Positions 15,753 through 23,417 of a stretch of DNA of 64,000 bases are shown in pieces; within the stretch, counting starts at the first letter, position 1, and the number at the start of each line of letters is the position of its first letter. Source of the DNA: Limosilactobacillus oris (GTDB lineage: Bacteria; Bacillota; Bacilli; Lactobacillales; Lactobacillaceae); the NCBI RefSeq assembly GCF_025311495.1, contig NZ_CP104398.1:372001-436000 (forward strand), written 5' to 3'. The notes below the pieces were generated by a model. It was given only the letters and a program-made list of their open reading frames with translations. It did not search any database and was not told the DNA's origin. A program made the translations under genes and the position numbers.

Positions 15753-16397
15753 ATGGAACTGACTTTAGAACAACTCTACCAAAAAATGCGGCAGGAAATG
15801 GGACCGTCAGGCTGGTGGCCCGCTGACTCTAAAGCCGAAATAATTATTGGCGCCATCATGATTCAAAATACCAACTGGCAAAATGCTGCCCGGGCCGTCG
15901 CAAATTTTCGCCAGGCGAGTGAATTTCTCCCGGCAAGAATCCAGCAACTGCCGCTTGAGCAAATTCAGGACTTAACGCGCCCTGCCGGTTTTTACCGCAA
16001 TAAGTCCCGGGCAGTGCAAGCGGTCTTTGCTTGGCTCAGCCAGTACGGTTTCGATTACCAGCGGGTCGTGGCCGAGAACGGTGACCAGCTGCGTGATCAG
16101 CTCTTGGCATTGCATGGAATCGGTGAGGAAACTGCCGACGTCCTGCTGACCTTTGTCTTTGGTATCCCGACCTTTGTCAGCGATAAGTACGCACGAACCC
16201 TTTTTACCCACCTGGGAATCACGGGTCTGACCGACTACCATTCGCTCGCCAAGCGTTGTCGGCTAAGCGCCTACTTCGACCTGGCCCGGGCCCAAGACTT
16301 CCACGGCTTGATTGACGAATTCGGCAAGCAGTACCTCCGCAGTCCCGGTCGTTTCCAAGACAGCTTTCTCGCTGGTGACCGGTTGGTATTAGAGTAG
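15753..16397 (+). CDS. Endonuclease III-like HhH-GPD protein
   Basis: 214-residue base-excision-repair type DNA glycosylase. The helix-hairpin-helix is LLALHGIGEETADVLLTFVFG, and the catalytic Asp follows in FVSDKYARTLF. Nth proper has a Lys in the HhH (LPGVGRKTA), here replaced by Glu (GIGEETA), and the C-terminal Fe-S cysteines are missing. It belongs to the short Fe-S-free subgroup, and whether it has lyase activity is unclear. GGAGTCACTGG precedes the ATG. Confidence 0.85.
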   Translation: MELTLEQLYQKMRQEMGPSGWWPADSKAEIIIGAIMIQNTNWQNAARAVANFRQASEFLPARIQQLPLEQIQDLTRPAGFYRNKSRAVQAVFAWLSQYGFDYQRVVAENGDQLRDQLLALHGIGEETADVLLTFVFGIPTFVSDKYARTLFTHLGITGLTDYHSLAKRCRLSAYFDLARAQDFHGLIDEFGKQYLRSPGRFQDSFLAGDRLVLE

Positions 16398-16470
16398 CCA
16401 TGACTGCTTGCACCACCAGCAAAAATTAGGTACCCTTAGAATATTAGTTAAAAAGGAGCAAGAGACGGGA

Positions 16471-17127
16471 ATGAATCACGAACAACAGATTGCTGCTGTA
16501 AAGCGCTATACGGTCGAGAAGCTGGGTGAAGATAGCACGGGCCACGGGATGGACCATATCAATCGGGTCGTTAAGATGGCCAAAAAGATTGCGATTGGGG
16601 AAGGTGTGGATCCCTTTGTGCCAGTTGCTGCGGCCTACCTTCACGACACGATCGACGAGAAGCTGATTGCCAACGTTGACGAGGCAAAGGAGGAACTCTG
16701 GACCTACCTCGAACAACACGACTTTGATGATGCCGACATCATCACTATCATGGACGTGATTGCCAACATTTCTTTTGCCCACACCCTTGATGACCAGCCG
16801 ATTCACCTGACCAAGATTGGGGAAATCGTCCGTGACGCTGACTGGTTAGACGCGATTGGGGCCATTGGGATCATCCGGGCCATCTACTACGGCGGTGCCC
16901 ACCACGAAAAGATCTATGATCCACTGGTTAAGCCGCGGGAGAATATGACCCACGAAGAATACCGCAATTTAGAAGACGAAACGATTATCAACCATTTCCA
17001 TGAAAAAATTCTGAAACTTGCTGACATGATGCAGACAGCAACTGCCAAGCAAATTGCCCGTCACCGCCAGCAGGTTCTGGAAAACTTCCTGGATGAATTT
17101 TACAGTGAATGGGACAACGAGTGCTAG
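16471..17127 (+). CDS. HD-domain phosphohydrolase
   Basis: 218-residue metal-dependent HD hydrolase of the YedJ/YpgQ type. The motif His, His-Asp and Asp are seen in GHGMDHINRVV, AAYLHDTIDE and RDADWLDAIG. Enzymes of this group hydrolyse nucleotides; the substrate is not known here. The start is ATG 16471, since the frame opening at 16408 has no ribosome binding site. A strong terminator follows. Confidence 0.88.
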   Translation: MNHEQQIAAVKRYTVEKLGEDSTGHGMDHINRVVKMAKKIAIGEGVDPFVPVAAAYLHDTIDEKLIANVDEAKEELWTYLEQHDFDDADIITIMDVIANISFAHTLDDQPIHLTKIGEIVRDADWLDAIGAIGIIRAIYYGGAHHEKIYDPLVKPRENMTHEEYRNLEDETIINHFHEKILKLADMMQTATAKQIARHRQQVLENFLDEFYSEWDNEC

Positions 17128-17130
17128 CAA

Positions 17131-17180
17131 AAAGGAGCATGACAGAAGTAACTTGAACACCTCTGTCATGCTCCTTTTTT
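17131..17180. terminator. Bidirectional terminator
   Basis: An 18-bp stem, AAAAGGAGCATGACAGA / TCTGTCATGCTCCTTTTTT, between the convergent HD hydrolase and UPF0756 genes. The TGACAGA word is shared with repeat family B. Confidence 0.92.
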
Positions 17181-17181
17181 G

Positions 17182-17637
17182 TTAAAAGTGCAAATTAAGC
17201 AGGGTCACGATACAATAGGTCATTCCACTCGCGATGACCGGCCCCGCGGCCACACCCTTGAAAACTACCACACCAATAATCGTTCCGAGGACCAGAGCAA
17301 CGGTCACCTGGGGAACGGCGGCCAGCTGATTGACCCCGTACTTAGATAAAATGGCTACGGCAATTCCGGCCGCAATCGCAATCCAGCCTGCCGGCGTCCG
17401 AAAGGCCTTCCACAGGTCATTAAAGGTAATTTGTCCCGTCGCAATCGGGATTAAGATGGCAACGGAAATCACTGTTACTCCCCAATTAATCCCTTTGTTC
17501 TGGATGATTGGTAGCCACTTGGTCGTCATCGGCAGGAGTTTAAGCACCATCACAACAATACTGGCGATAATCAATGAGGTATTTTTGCCAAAAACCGCAA
17601 TTGCCAGTACCAGTGCTAAAAACAACCAACTTTCCAT
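17182..17637 (-). CDS. UPF0756 (DUF441) membrane protein
   Basis: 151-residue protein with four to five hydrophobic helices, starting [18 protein letters not shown] and ending [11 protein letters not shown], typical of the YtwI/DUF441 family of unknown function. The ATG at 17637 follows GTGAGGA. The upstream in-frame extension lacks a start signal and overlaps the neighbouring gene. It follows the unnamed membrane protein gene by 10 bases, so it is in one transcript with it and the DegV gene. Confidence 0.88.
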   Translation of the reverse strand: MESWLFLALVLAIAVFGKNTSLIIASIVVMVLKLLPMTTKWLPIIQNKGINWGVTVISVAILIPIATGQITFNDLWKAFRTPAGWIAIAAGIAVAILSKYGVNQLAAVPQVTVALVLGTIIGVVVFKGVAAGPVIASGMTYCIVTLLNLHF

Positions 17638-17647
17638 TGTTACGTCC

Positions 17648-18268
17648 TCACTTCTGCTTATGTTTATCTTTGTTACTAAGGTCAATTTCCACCGAGCCCT
17701 GTGGCGAATTTTCGGAATCGCCTTCCTGTTCTTCCGGCGGCAGGACCTGTCGGCCAAGCCAGCGCCAGAACATTGCCAGGGGGCCCACCAAAACGGCATA
17801 CATGAGCGCCGTTAGTACACCGGGAAGCAGGGCCAGGCGGATAAAGATCAACCAGCCTGCACCCGTCAGTGCCCCGATCAGAGCCACTTGAACCAGATTA
17901 AGGATAAATTCACTGATACCAGCGACAATCCCTAACCAAATCAACTGTTGCTGGGTTACCCGTTGACCAAGTGGAATGCACCAGCCAATCAGCCAACCGA
18001 CAAGAAGGACCAACACAAGGAAATTAAGGACGAGGGGCCAATCCGCGCTCGCCAGTAAAAGCAGTCCCAAGCCACCAACCAGTGCGGTGGCAACGCCGCT
18101 GACGGTTCCCAGGCCAATTGTCATCGACACTGCTACCAGGCCAGCAAGTGGCGCAACCAGGACGGCGGTCGGCGCACTAATCCGCCAACTGTTGACCCCC
18201 AGCAATAACATTAATACAACCGCGAGAATGATAATTCCCGCGGTTTTTAGCTGTTTCTTCGTCTTCAT
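17648..18268 (-). CDS. Polytopic membrane protein of unknown function
   Basis: 206 residues with about six hydrophobic helices and a charged C-terminal tail rich in Glu, Asp and Lys (from about residue 180). No recognised motif. The size and Gly/Ala/Leu-rich helices recall ECF transporter S components, but no diagnostic sequence supports this. The ATG at 18268 overlaps the DegV stop (TAATG), so translation is coupled. Confidence 0.7.
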   Translation of the reverse strand: MKTKKQLKTAGIIILAVVLMLLLGVNSWRISAPTAVLVAPLAGLVAVSMTIGLGTVSGVATALVGGLGLLLLASADWPLVLNFLVLVLLVGWLIGWCIPLGQRVTQQQLIWLGIVAGISEFILNLVQVALIGALTGAGWLIFIRLALLPGVLTALMYAVLVGPLAMFWRWLGRQVLPPEEQEGDSENSPQGSVEIDLSNKDKHKQK

Positions 18269-19143
18269 TAGAGCGGCTTCTTTGACGTGTCTTGCAGCCA
18301 TGCTAACGCCAAAGCCCCTTGTCCCAGGTGGGTCCCGATCACCGGACCAAAGTAGCCTAGGCTAAAGTCAATTTCAGGGTGGTCCGCCTGGAGCTTATCC
18401 AGCCACTTTTGCCCCGCCTCTTCCGCGTTGGCATGGATAACCATTCCACGAACCGGGTAGTCGACGTCAGCAATCTTGTCATTAAAAATTTCCTCACAAC
18501 GGAGCTTAGCCTTCTTCATCGACCGCACCTTTTCAAAGGCTTCGATTGAGTGGTTAGGGTTGTCGAATGACAGGAGCGGCTTAATTTTTAGAATCGAGCC
18601 AACAAAGGCCGAAGCATTCGATAACCGACCACCGCGCACCAGGTTTTGCAAGTCATCAACCACGAAGAGGTCACCAACCGTATCACTCAACGCTCGGAGC
18701 CGGCTGGTAATTTCGTCAGGATTATCGTATTCTTTAACCAGCTTTGCCGCCTCTAAGACGATGTAGTGCATTGGCTCCGAGGTGATATGACAGTCAAATG
18801 GGATTACCTTAATCGTATCGGCCATTTCTTCCGCAATCTGAGCAACGTTGTTCAAGAAACCAGAAATCGAGCCTGTCAAAAAAATGCTGATGGCGGCATC
18901 GTAGCCGTCTGCGGCTAGTTGCTGGTACAATTCCATCATTTCACCAATTGATGGTTGGGACGTGCTGGGGAATGAACTAGATGATTTCAGCATTTGGTAG
19001 AAGTCATCGGTTGAAATGTCGACCCCTTCACGGAAATTTTGCCCATCGATTGAGAATGGAATGGGCACTACGTGAATATTATTCTTCGCCGCCTCTTCAG
19101 GAGTGATGTTGGCGGTGCTGTCAGTCACAACAGCAATTTTCAT
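18268..19143 (-). CDS. DegV-family fatty-acid-binding protein
   Basis: 291-residue FakB/DegV-type protein that binds a fatty acid for phosphorylation by FakA. The N-terminal IAVVTDSTANITPEEA and the ligand-loop TSQPSIGEM (Thr/Ser contacting the carboxylate) are typical, as is GSILKIKPLL. The ATG at 19143 follows GGAGGA; the upstream frame to 19185 lacks a site. First gene of a three-gene leftward operon with two membrane proteins. Which fatty acid is bound is unknown. Confidence 0.9.
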   Translation of the reverse strand: MKIAVVTDSTANITPEEAAKNNIHVVPIPFSIDGQNFREGVDISTDDFYQMLKSSSSFPSTSQPSIGEMMELYQQLAADGYDAAISIFLTGSISGFLNNVAQIAEEMADTIKVIPFDCHITSEPMHYIVLEAAKLVKEYDNPDEITSRLRALSDTVGDLFVVDDLQNLVRGGRLSNASAFVGSILKIKPLLSFDNPNHSIEAFEKVRSMKKAKLRCEEIFNDKIADVDYPVRGMVIHANAEEAGQKWLDKLQADHPEIDFSLGYFGPVIGTHLGQGALALAWLQDTSKKPL

Positions 19144-19347
19144 CTTCTCTTCCTCCAAGTCGTTATAAACTTTGAATAATTGCAAAAATTAAATATCAAT
19201 AATATAAGAAGCATACCACATGAACGCCGATAAACCAAACAATTCTTCTAGCTGATAAACCTTCTAGCTTGTGTCTTTTTTGCGAAAAACGTTATAATAA
19301 TAACCGCATTTAACTTGTTCGAATAAAACAAAAAAGGAGTAATCACC

Positions 19348-21027
19348 ATGTCCTTTGACGGCTTTTTCACTCATGCCATCGTGCATGAATTAAATTCTAC
19401 CTTGAAGACGGGCCGCGTCGCCCGGATCAGTCAACCCTACCCAGCCGAACTGATCATCACAATTCGCGCCCAGCGTCATAACTACGCCCTTTTGCTTTCG
19501 GCCAACCCAACCTATCCCCGGGTCCAGATTACCGAAGTGCCCTTCACCAATCCCGCTGTCCCAACCAACTTTACCATGACCATGCGGAAGTACCTTGACG
19601 GGGCAATCCTAGAAGAAATTGACCAGGTGGGCAACGACCGAATCATCCGGTTGACTTTTAACACCCGGGATGAACTCGGCGACAGCCAGCGCCTGGTTCT
19701 GGTTAGTGAAATTATGGCCCGTCACAGTAACATCTCACTGGTTAATGAAAAAACGGGCAAAATTATTGACACCATTAAACACGTCGGGTCTGATCAAAAT
19801 CGGGTCCGCCTGCTCCTCCCAGGAGCGACCTTTGTGATGCCGCCGAAGCAGGACAAGGCGAACCCCTACCTGCCCAACCAGCTTTATAGCGACCTTGTTC
19901 GCCAATATCCGGATCCTCAAGAACTAGCCAAACAACTGCAAGCCCGCTACGAGGGGCTAGGCCGCGATACTGCTCGTGACCTTGCAGACCGACTGATTGC
20001 CAGTGACCACCTGCCGACAACCTACCAGCAGTTCATCCACCTCTTTGACCAGCCCGAACCCGTGATTATTGACGGCCGGAAGAAGGATTTTATGGCTTTC
20101 CCACCGTTAAACGCGGCGGCAGATGGGCTCCAATATTTTGCTACCCTCTCTGCCCTGCTTGATAATTATTACCAGCAAAAGGCCCAGCAGGACCGTTCTA
20201 AGGAACTTGCTGGACAAGTCATCAAGGTGATTAAAAACGAGTTGAAAAAGGACCGGCGGAAGGTCAAGAAGTTAAATAAAGAACTTGACGATGCTAACAA
20301 GGCCGATCAGTACCGGACTAGGGGCGAAATTCTGACCACCTACCTAGGCAAACTAAAGCCGGGGATGGATTCAATTACCCTGCCTAACTTCTACGATGAC
20401 AACAAGCCGCTAAAAATTAGTCTGTCACCAGAGCTGTCCCCCTCACGAAATGCCCAAAAATACTTTACCAAGTATGACAAACTCAAGGCATCCGTCGCCC
20501 ACGTTAATGAACAGCTCAAACTGGCTAATGCTGAAATCGACTACTTTGAAAATATTCAAAACCAGATTGAACTCGCCTCCCCGGCAGATATTCAGGAAAT
20601 CCGCCTGGAATTGCAAGAAGAGGGTTACATTAAGCGAAAGCACAAGGGTAAAAAGCAACGCAAGGTTCGTGCTAGCAAGCCGGAGCAGTTCCATACCAGT
20701 GATGGGACGACTGTGCTGGTCGGCAAAAACAACCTGCAAAACGACCGCTTGAGTTTTAAGACTGCCAACAAGAACGAAATCTGGCTCCACGTCAAGGATA
20801 TTCCGGGTTCCCACGTGGTCATTCGGGATACTAACCCGAGTGACGAGACGATTTTAGAAGCGGCCCAGCTCGCCGCCTACTTCTCTAAGGGACGGGACTC
20901 GGATAACGTCCCAGTCGACTACCTTCCCGTCAAGCGACTACGGAAACCCAATGGCGCTAAGCCCGGTTTCGTTACTTTCACGGGCCAGAAGACATTGCGG
21001 GTCACACCGAAGAAACTGAATAATTAA
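19348..21027 (+). CDS. rqcH: RqcH/FbpA-type NFACT protein
   Basis: 559-residue NFACT protein, formerly called fibronectin-binding protein. In Firmicutes RqcH binds obstructed 50S subunits and adds C-terminal alanine tails to stalled peptides. NFACT-N starts SFDGFFTHAIVHELN with a DR-type motif region at MARHSNISLVN. A helix-hairpin/coiled-coil middle (LKKDRRKVKKLNKELDDA) follows, then NFACT-R (VLVGKNNLQNDRLSFKTA, WLHVKDIPGSHVVI). Full length. A TATAAT box about 50 bases upstream and AAAGGAG set the start. Confidence 0.93.
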   Translation: MSFDGFFTHAIVHELNSTLKTGRVARISQPYPAELIITIRAQRHNYALLLSANPTYPRVQITEVPFTNPAVPTNFTMTMRKYLDGAILEEIDQVGNDRIIRLTFNTRDELGDSQRLVLVSEIMARHSNISLVNEKTGKIIDTIKHVGSDQNRVRLLLPGATFVMPPKQDKANPYLPNQLYSDLVRQYPDPQELAKQLQARYEGLGRDTARDLADRLIASDHLPTTYQQFIHLFDQPEPVIIDGRKKDFMAFPPLNAAADGLQYFATLSALLDNYYQQKAQQDRSKELAGQVIKVIKNELKKDRRKVKKLNKELDDANKADQYRTRGEILTTYLGKLKPGMDSITLPNFYDDNKPLKISLSPELSPSRNAQKYFTKYDKLKASVAHVNEQLKLANAEIDYFENIQNQIELASPADIQEIRLELQEEGYIKRKHKGKKQRKVRASKPEQFHTSDGTTVLVGKNNLQNDRLSFKTANKNEIWLHVKDIPGSHVVIRDTNPSDETILEAAQLAAYFSKGRDSDNVPVDYLPVKRLRKPNGAKPGFVTFTGQKTLRVTPKKLNN

Positions 21028-21034
21028 GCTGTAT

Positions 21035-21070
21035 AAAGCCACGAGATTTTTTGTCTGGTGGCTTTTTATT
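21035..21070 (+). terminator. Terminator after rqcH
   Basis: AAAGCCAC / GTGGCTTT stem with TTTTATTT tail. Confidence 0.9.
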
Positions 21071-21130
21071 TCAGGTTATTGGTTTGCTTTTAGTTAAAGT
21101 AAATAATATCTTCTAAGCCGGCTCCATTAT

Positions 21131-21170
21131 AAAAAGGCACCAGCCGGTGAACATTTCGGCTGGTGCCTCC
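21131..21170 (-). terminator. Terminator after 25-residue peptide gene
   Basis: Minus strand GAGGCACCAGCCGAA and CCGGCTGGTGCCTTTTTAT form a stem with a T tail, 18 bases beyond the peptide stop codon. Confidence 0.9.
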
Positions 21171-21187
21171 CCTCATCATCAGCTGAG

Positions 21188-21265
21188 CTAGGAGTAAACC
21201 TGCTTAACCACTAACAATAAGGCTGTTTCTAGTATAAATGACGAAATCAACAGTAAACTTTCCAT
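21188..21265 (-). CDS. Small hydrophobic peptide, 25 residues
   Basis: ATG at 21265, stop TAG 21190-21188. The product starts MESLLLISSFILE, continues with a second hydrophobic run and ends KQVYS, so one membrane helix is likely. AAAGGAG lies 12 bases before the ATG; an in-frame ATT (21271) would give better spacing. A TATACT box lies upstream and a strong terminator right after, so this is a compact one-gene transcript. The size and build resemble type I toxin (holin-like) peptides, but no antisense RNA promoter was recognised. Confidence 0.45.
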   Translation of the reverse strand: MESLLLISSFILETALLLVVKQVYS

Positions 21266-21357
21266 CGCAATCGCGCGCTCCTTTAACTTAATTATTATTT
21301 TAGTAACCGTTTTCATCTTCTAGTATAGCACTTCCCAACAAAATGCGCGGCCCAAAC

Positions 21358-21391
21358 AGGCCCCTGAAACTCTTTTCCGTTCCAGGGGCCT
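21358..21391 (-). terminator. Hairpin after oleate hydratase
   Basis: AGGCCCCTG / CAGGGGCCT stem just past the stop codon. The T tract is weak. Confidence 0.65.
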
Positions 21392-21398
21392 CGTTTAG

Positions 21399-23171
21399 TT
21401 ATAGTAAGTGCTGTTCTTCCATCAATTCGCCAATCCAGTTTTTCTTGATTTTATTCAATAGCGGCTTTTTAATCATCTTTGGAATTGGTAAGTCAATGTC
21501 TTCAAGGGGCATTTTATCGTTCATGTAGTACATTGCCCGCATCAGCTCCCGGATATCGTAAATGGAGTTGAAGACTTCGGGTACTCCCCGGTCAACATTT
21601 AAGAGCGAGTATACAGCCTCCATTGCCGTCCGGACAGAGTATTCGGTTGTAAAGACCGTATCACGGGTCGGCGATTCGGCGAAGTTGCCGATAAAGGCAA
21701 GGTTGGCAGAGCCTTCAGGAACGACCGCGGGACGGTCACCCTTAACCCGGGGCATGAAGTAGCTGGTAACAAATGGCATGTAAACCGGAACGGTATTAAT
21801 TGACTCTTCCTTTGCCAGGTCATCAATTAACGCTTCCGGTACACCAAGGTGGTAGAGCCACTCCTTAGTAATCTCTTCCCCGGTGCAGTCAACAATCCGC
21901 TTTTTAATGTAGTTACCCTCAGTGTCTGAGTACAGGCCGTAAATCCAGACAATCGTTTCATTTTCCTTTTGACTCTTAAAGTGAGGTTGCCGGTGAATTG
22001 TCCAGCTCATCATCCAATTAGAGTCCGTTACCGTAATTATTCCACCGGTGTTAACCTTTCCATCGTGGAGGTCCCGTTTGGTCAGCCGCTCAATATACGG
22101 TTCGACCTGCGGATTCTTCACAGTCGCGGTGGCGGAAATAAACCAGCTGCGGTTGGGGATATTCTTACAGAAAACATCCGGATGACCGAACGCCGGTGAC
22201 TGTTTTGCAATGTTTTCCCATAGCTTCCAGCTACCGCCAAGGGCCCGGGTTGGCTGCGCCACTCGATGGTGACTGCCATAATTAGAACTTTCCGTAATTG
22301 ACCCATTCGTAACAAAGATAAGGTCGTCATCGGTGAGAGAGATGGTTTTATCTTCGCCCCCTTGCTTTAAAGCAATCTTCTGAGCGTGCTTCTCCCCATT
22401 CTTGGTGTCGACAAGGACATTTTGGACTTGGCTATCATATTCAAAGTTAACGCCGTGATCTTTAAGGTAGGCAAGGAGCGGTTTGGTCATTGATTCGTAT
22501 TGATTATACTTATTAAACTTTAAAGCGGTAAAATCAGGCAAACCATCAATATGGTGGATAAAGCGCATTGCATACCGACGCATCTCCGCCAATGAGTGCC
22601 ACTTTTCAAAGGCAAACATAGTTGACCAGTAAATCCAGAAATTACTCTCAAAGAATTCATCAGAGAAGTAGTCGCCAATTGTTTGGTCCCCCAGCTGTTC
22701 TTCGGGAGTAAGGATTAATTTCATGAGCTCCTTGGTCGACTTGCCAAGAAGGTACTTTCCGTCCGTTGGCACCTCATTTCCCCGCTTGTAGGTTAGCCGG
22801 CAGTTGGAGCTATTTGGGTCGTCTTTGTCCAACCAGTAGTATTCATCGAGGTAGGATGCGCCTGGTACCTCCAGTGAAGGAATTGACCGGTACATATCCC
22901 ACATACATTCAAAGTGGTTTTCCATTTCCCGACCACCACGGGTTACAAAGCCGACGTCTGGCCGGTCTTGACCATCTAATGAGCCCCCAGCAATGGGGAG
23001 TTCTTCGAATATATGAATGTTTTTTCCAGGCATCTGAGCATCCCGAATTAAAAAGACGGCGGCGGACAATCCGGCAAGGCCGGCACCAACGATGTAGGCG
23101 TGTTTATGGTCTACCCCTGCTGGTTTGCGTGGCCGGGCAAATGCTTCATAGTTACCATTAGAGTAATACAT
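21399..23171 (-). CDS. ohyA: Oleate hydratase
   Basis: 590-residue FAD-containing fatty acid double-bond hydratase (10-hydroxystearate from oleate), a detoxifying enzyme in lactobacilli. The FAD fingerprint is YIVGAGLAGLSAAVFLIRDA, followed by FEELPIAGGSLDG. PDVGFVTRGGREMENHFECM is the signature of the family, including the Glu that positions water. Membrane-associated at the cytosolic face. The ATG at 23171 follows GGAAGGAGA; the extension to 23204 lacks a site. Single-gene transcript. Confidence 0.95.
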   Translation of the reverse strand: MYYSNGNYEAFARPRKPAGVDHKHAYIVGAGLAGLSAAVFLIRDAQMPGKNIHIFEELPIAGGSLDGQDRPDVGFVTRGGREMENHFECMWDMYRSIPSLEVPGASYLDEYYWLDKDDPNSSNCRLTYKRGNEVPTDGKYLLGKSTKELMKLILTPEEQLGDQTIGDYFSDEFFESNFWIYWSTMFAFEKWHSLAEMRRYAMRFIHHIDGLPDFTALKFNKYNQYESMTKPLLAYLKDHGVNFEYDSQVQNVLVDTKNGEKHAQKIALKQGGEDKTISLTDDDLIFVTNGSITESSNYGSHHRVAQPTRALGGSWKLWENIAKQSPAFGHPDVFCKNIPNRSWFISATATVKNPQVEPYIERLTKRDLHDGKVNTGGIITVTDSNWMMSWTIHRQPHFKSQKENETIVWIYGLYSDTEGNYIKKRIVDCTGEEITKEWLYHLGVPEALIDDLAKEESINTVPVYMPFVTSYFMPRVKGDRPAVVPEGSANLAFIGNFAESPTRDTVFTTEYSVRTAMEAVYSLLNVDRGVPEVFNSIYDIRELMRAMYYMNDKMPLEDIDLPIPKMIKKPLLNKIKKNWIGELMEEQHLL

Positions 23172-23300
23172 AAGAATGTCTCCTTCCTGTAGACAAGCAC
23201 CCAACTCTTATAACTACATTATAGCGCTTTCAAAGGACTCTTTCCCAGAAAATAAAATCACTGAATGCCGGCTAATGGTCCGGTTCTTGATCCTAACAAT

Positions 23301-23341
23301 AAAAAGGTCCCCAGTGCTTGGCAGCCAAGCTCTGAAGACCT
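23301..23341 (-). terminator. Terminator of the CarAB-like operon
   Basis: Minus strand AGGTC...GACCT outer stem and GCTTGG-CTG-CCAAGC inner stem, then TTTTTATT. It lies about 75 bases past the large-subunit-like stop. A smaller hairpin (GGGACTA / TAGGTCCC) lies at 23384-23402. Confidence 0.85.
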
Positions 23342-23417
23342 GATTATAGAAATAGTGGCACGGTGACGGGGAACAAGGTGGGGGACCTATAAGTAGTCCC
23401 TAGCCCGCCTCTCAGTT

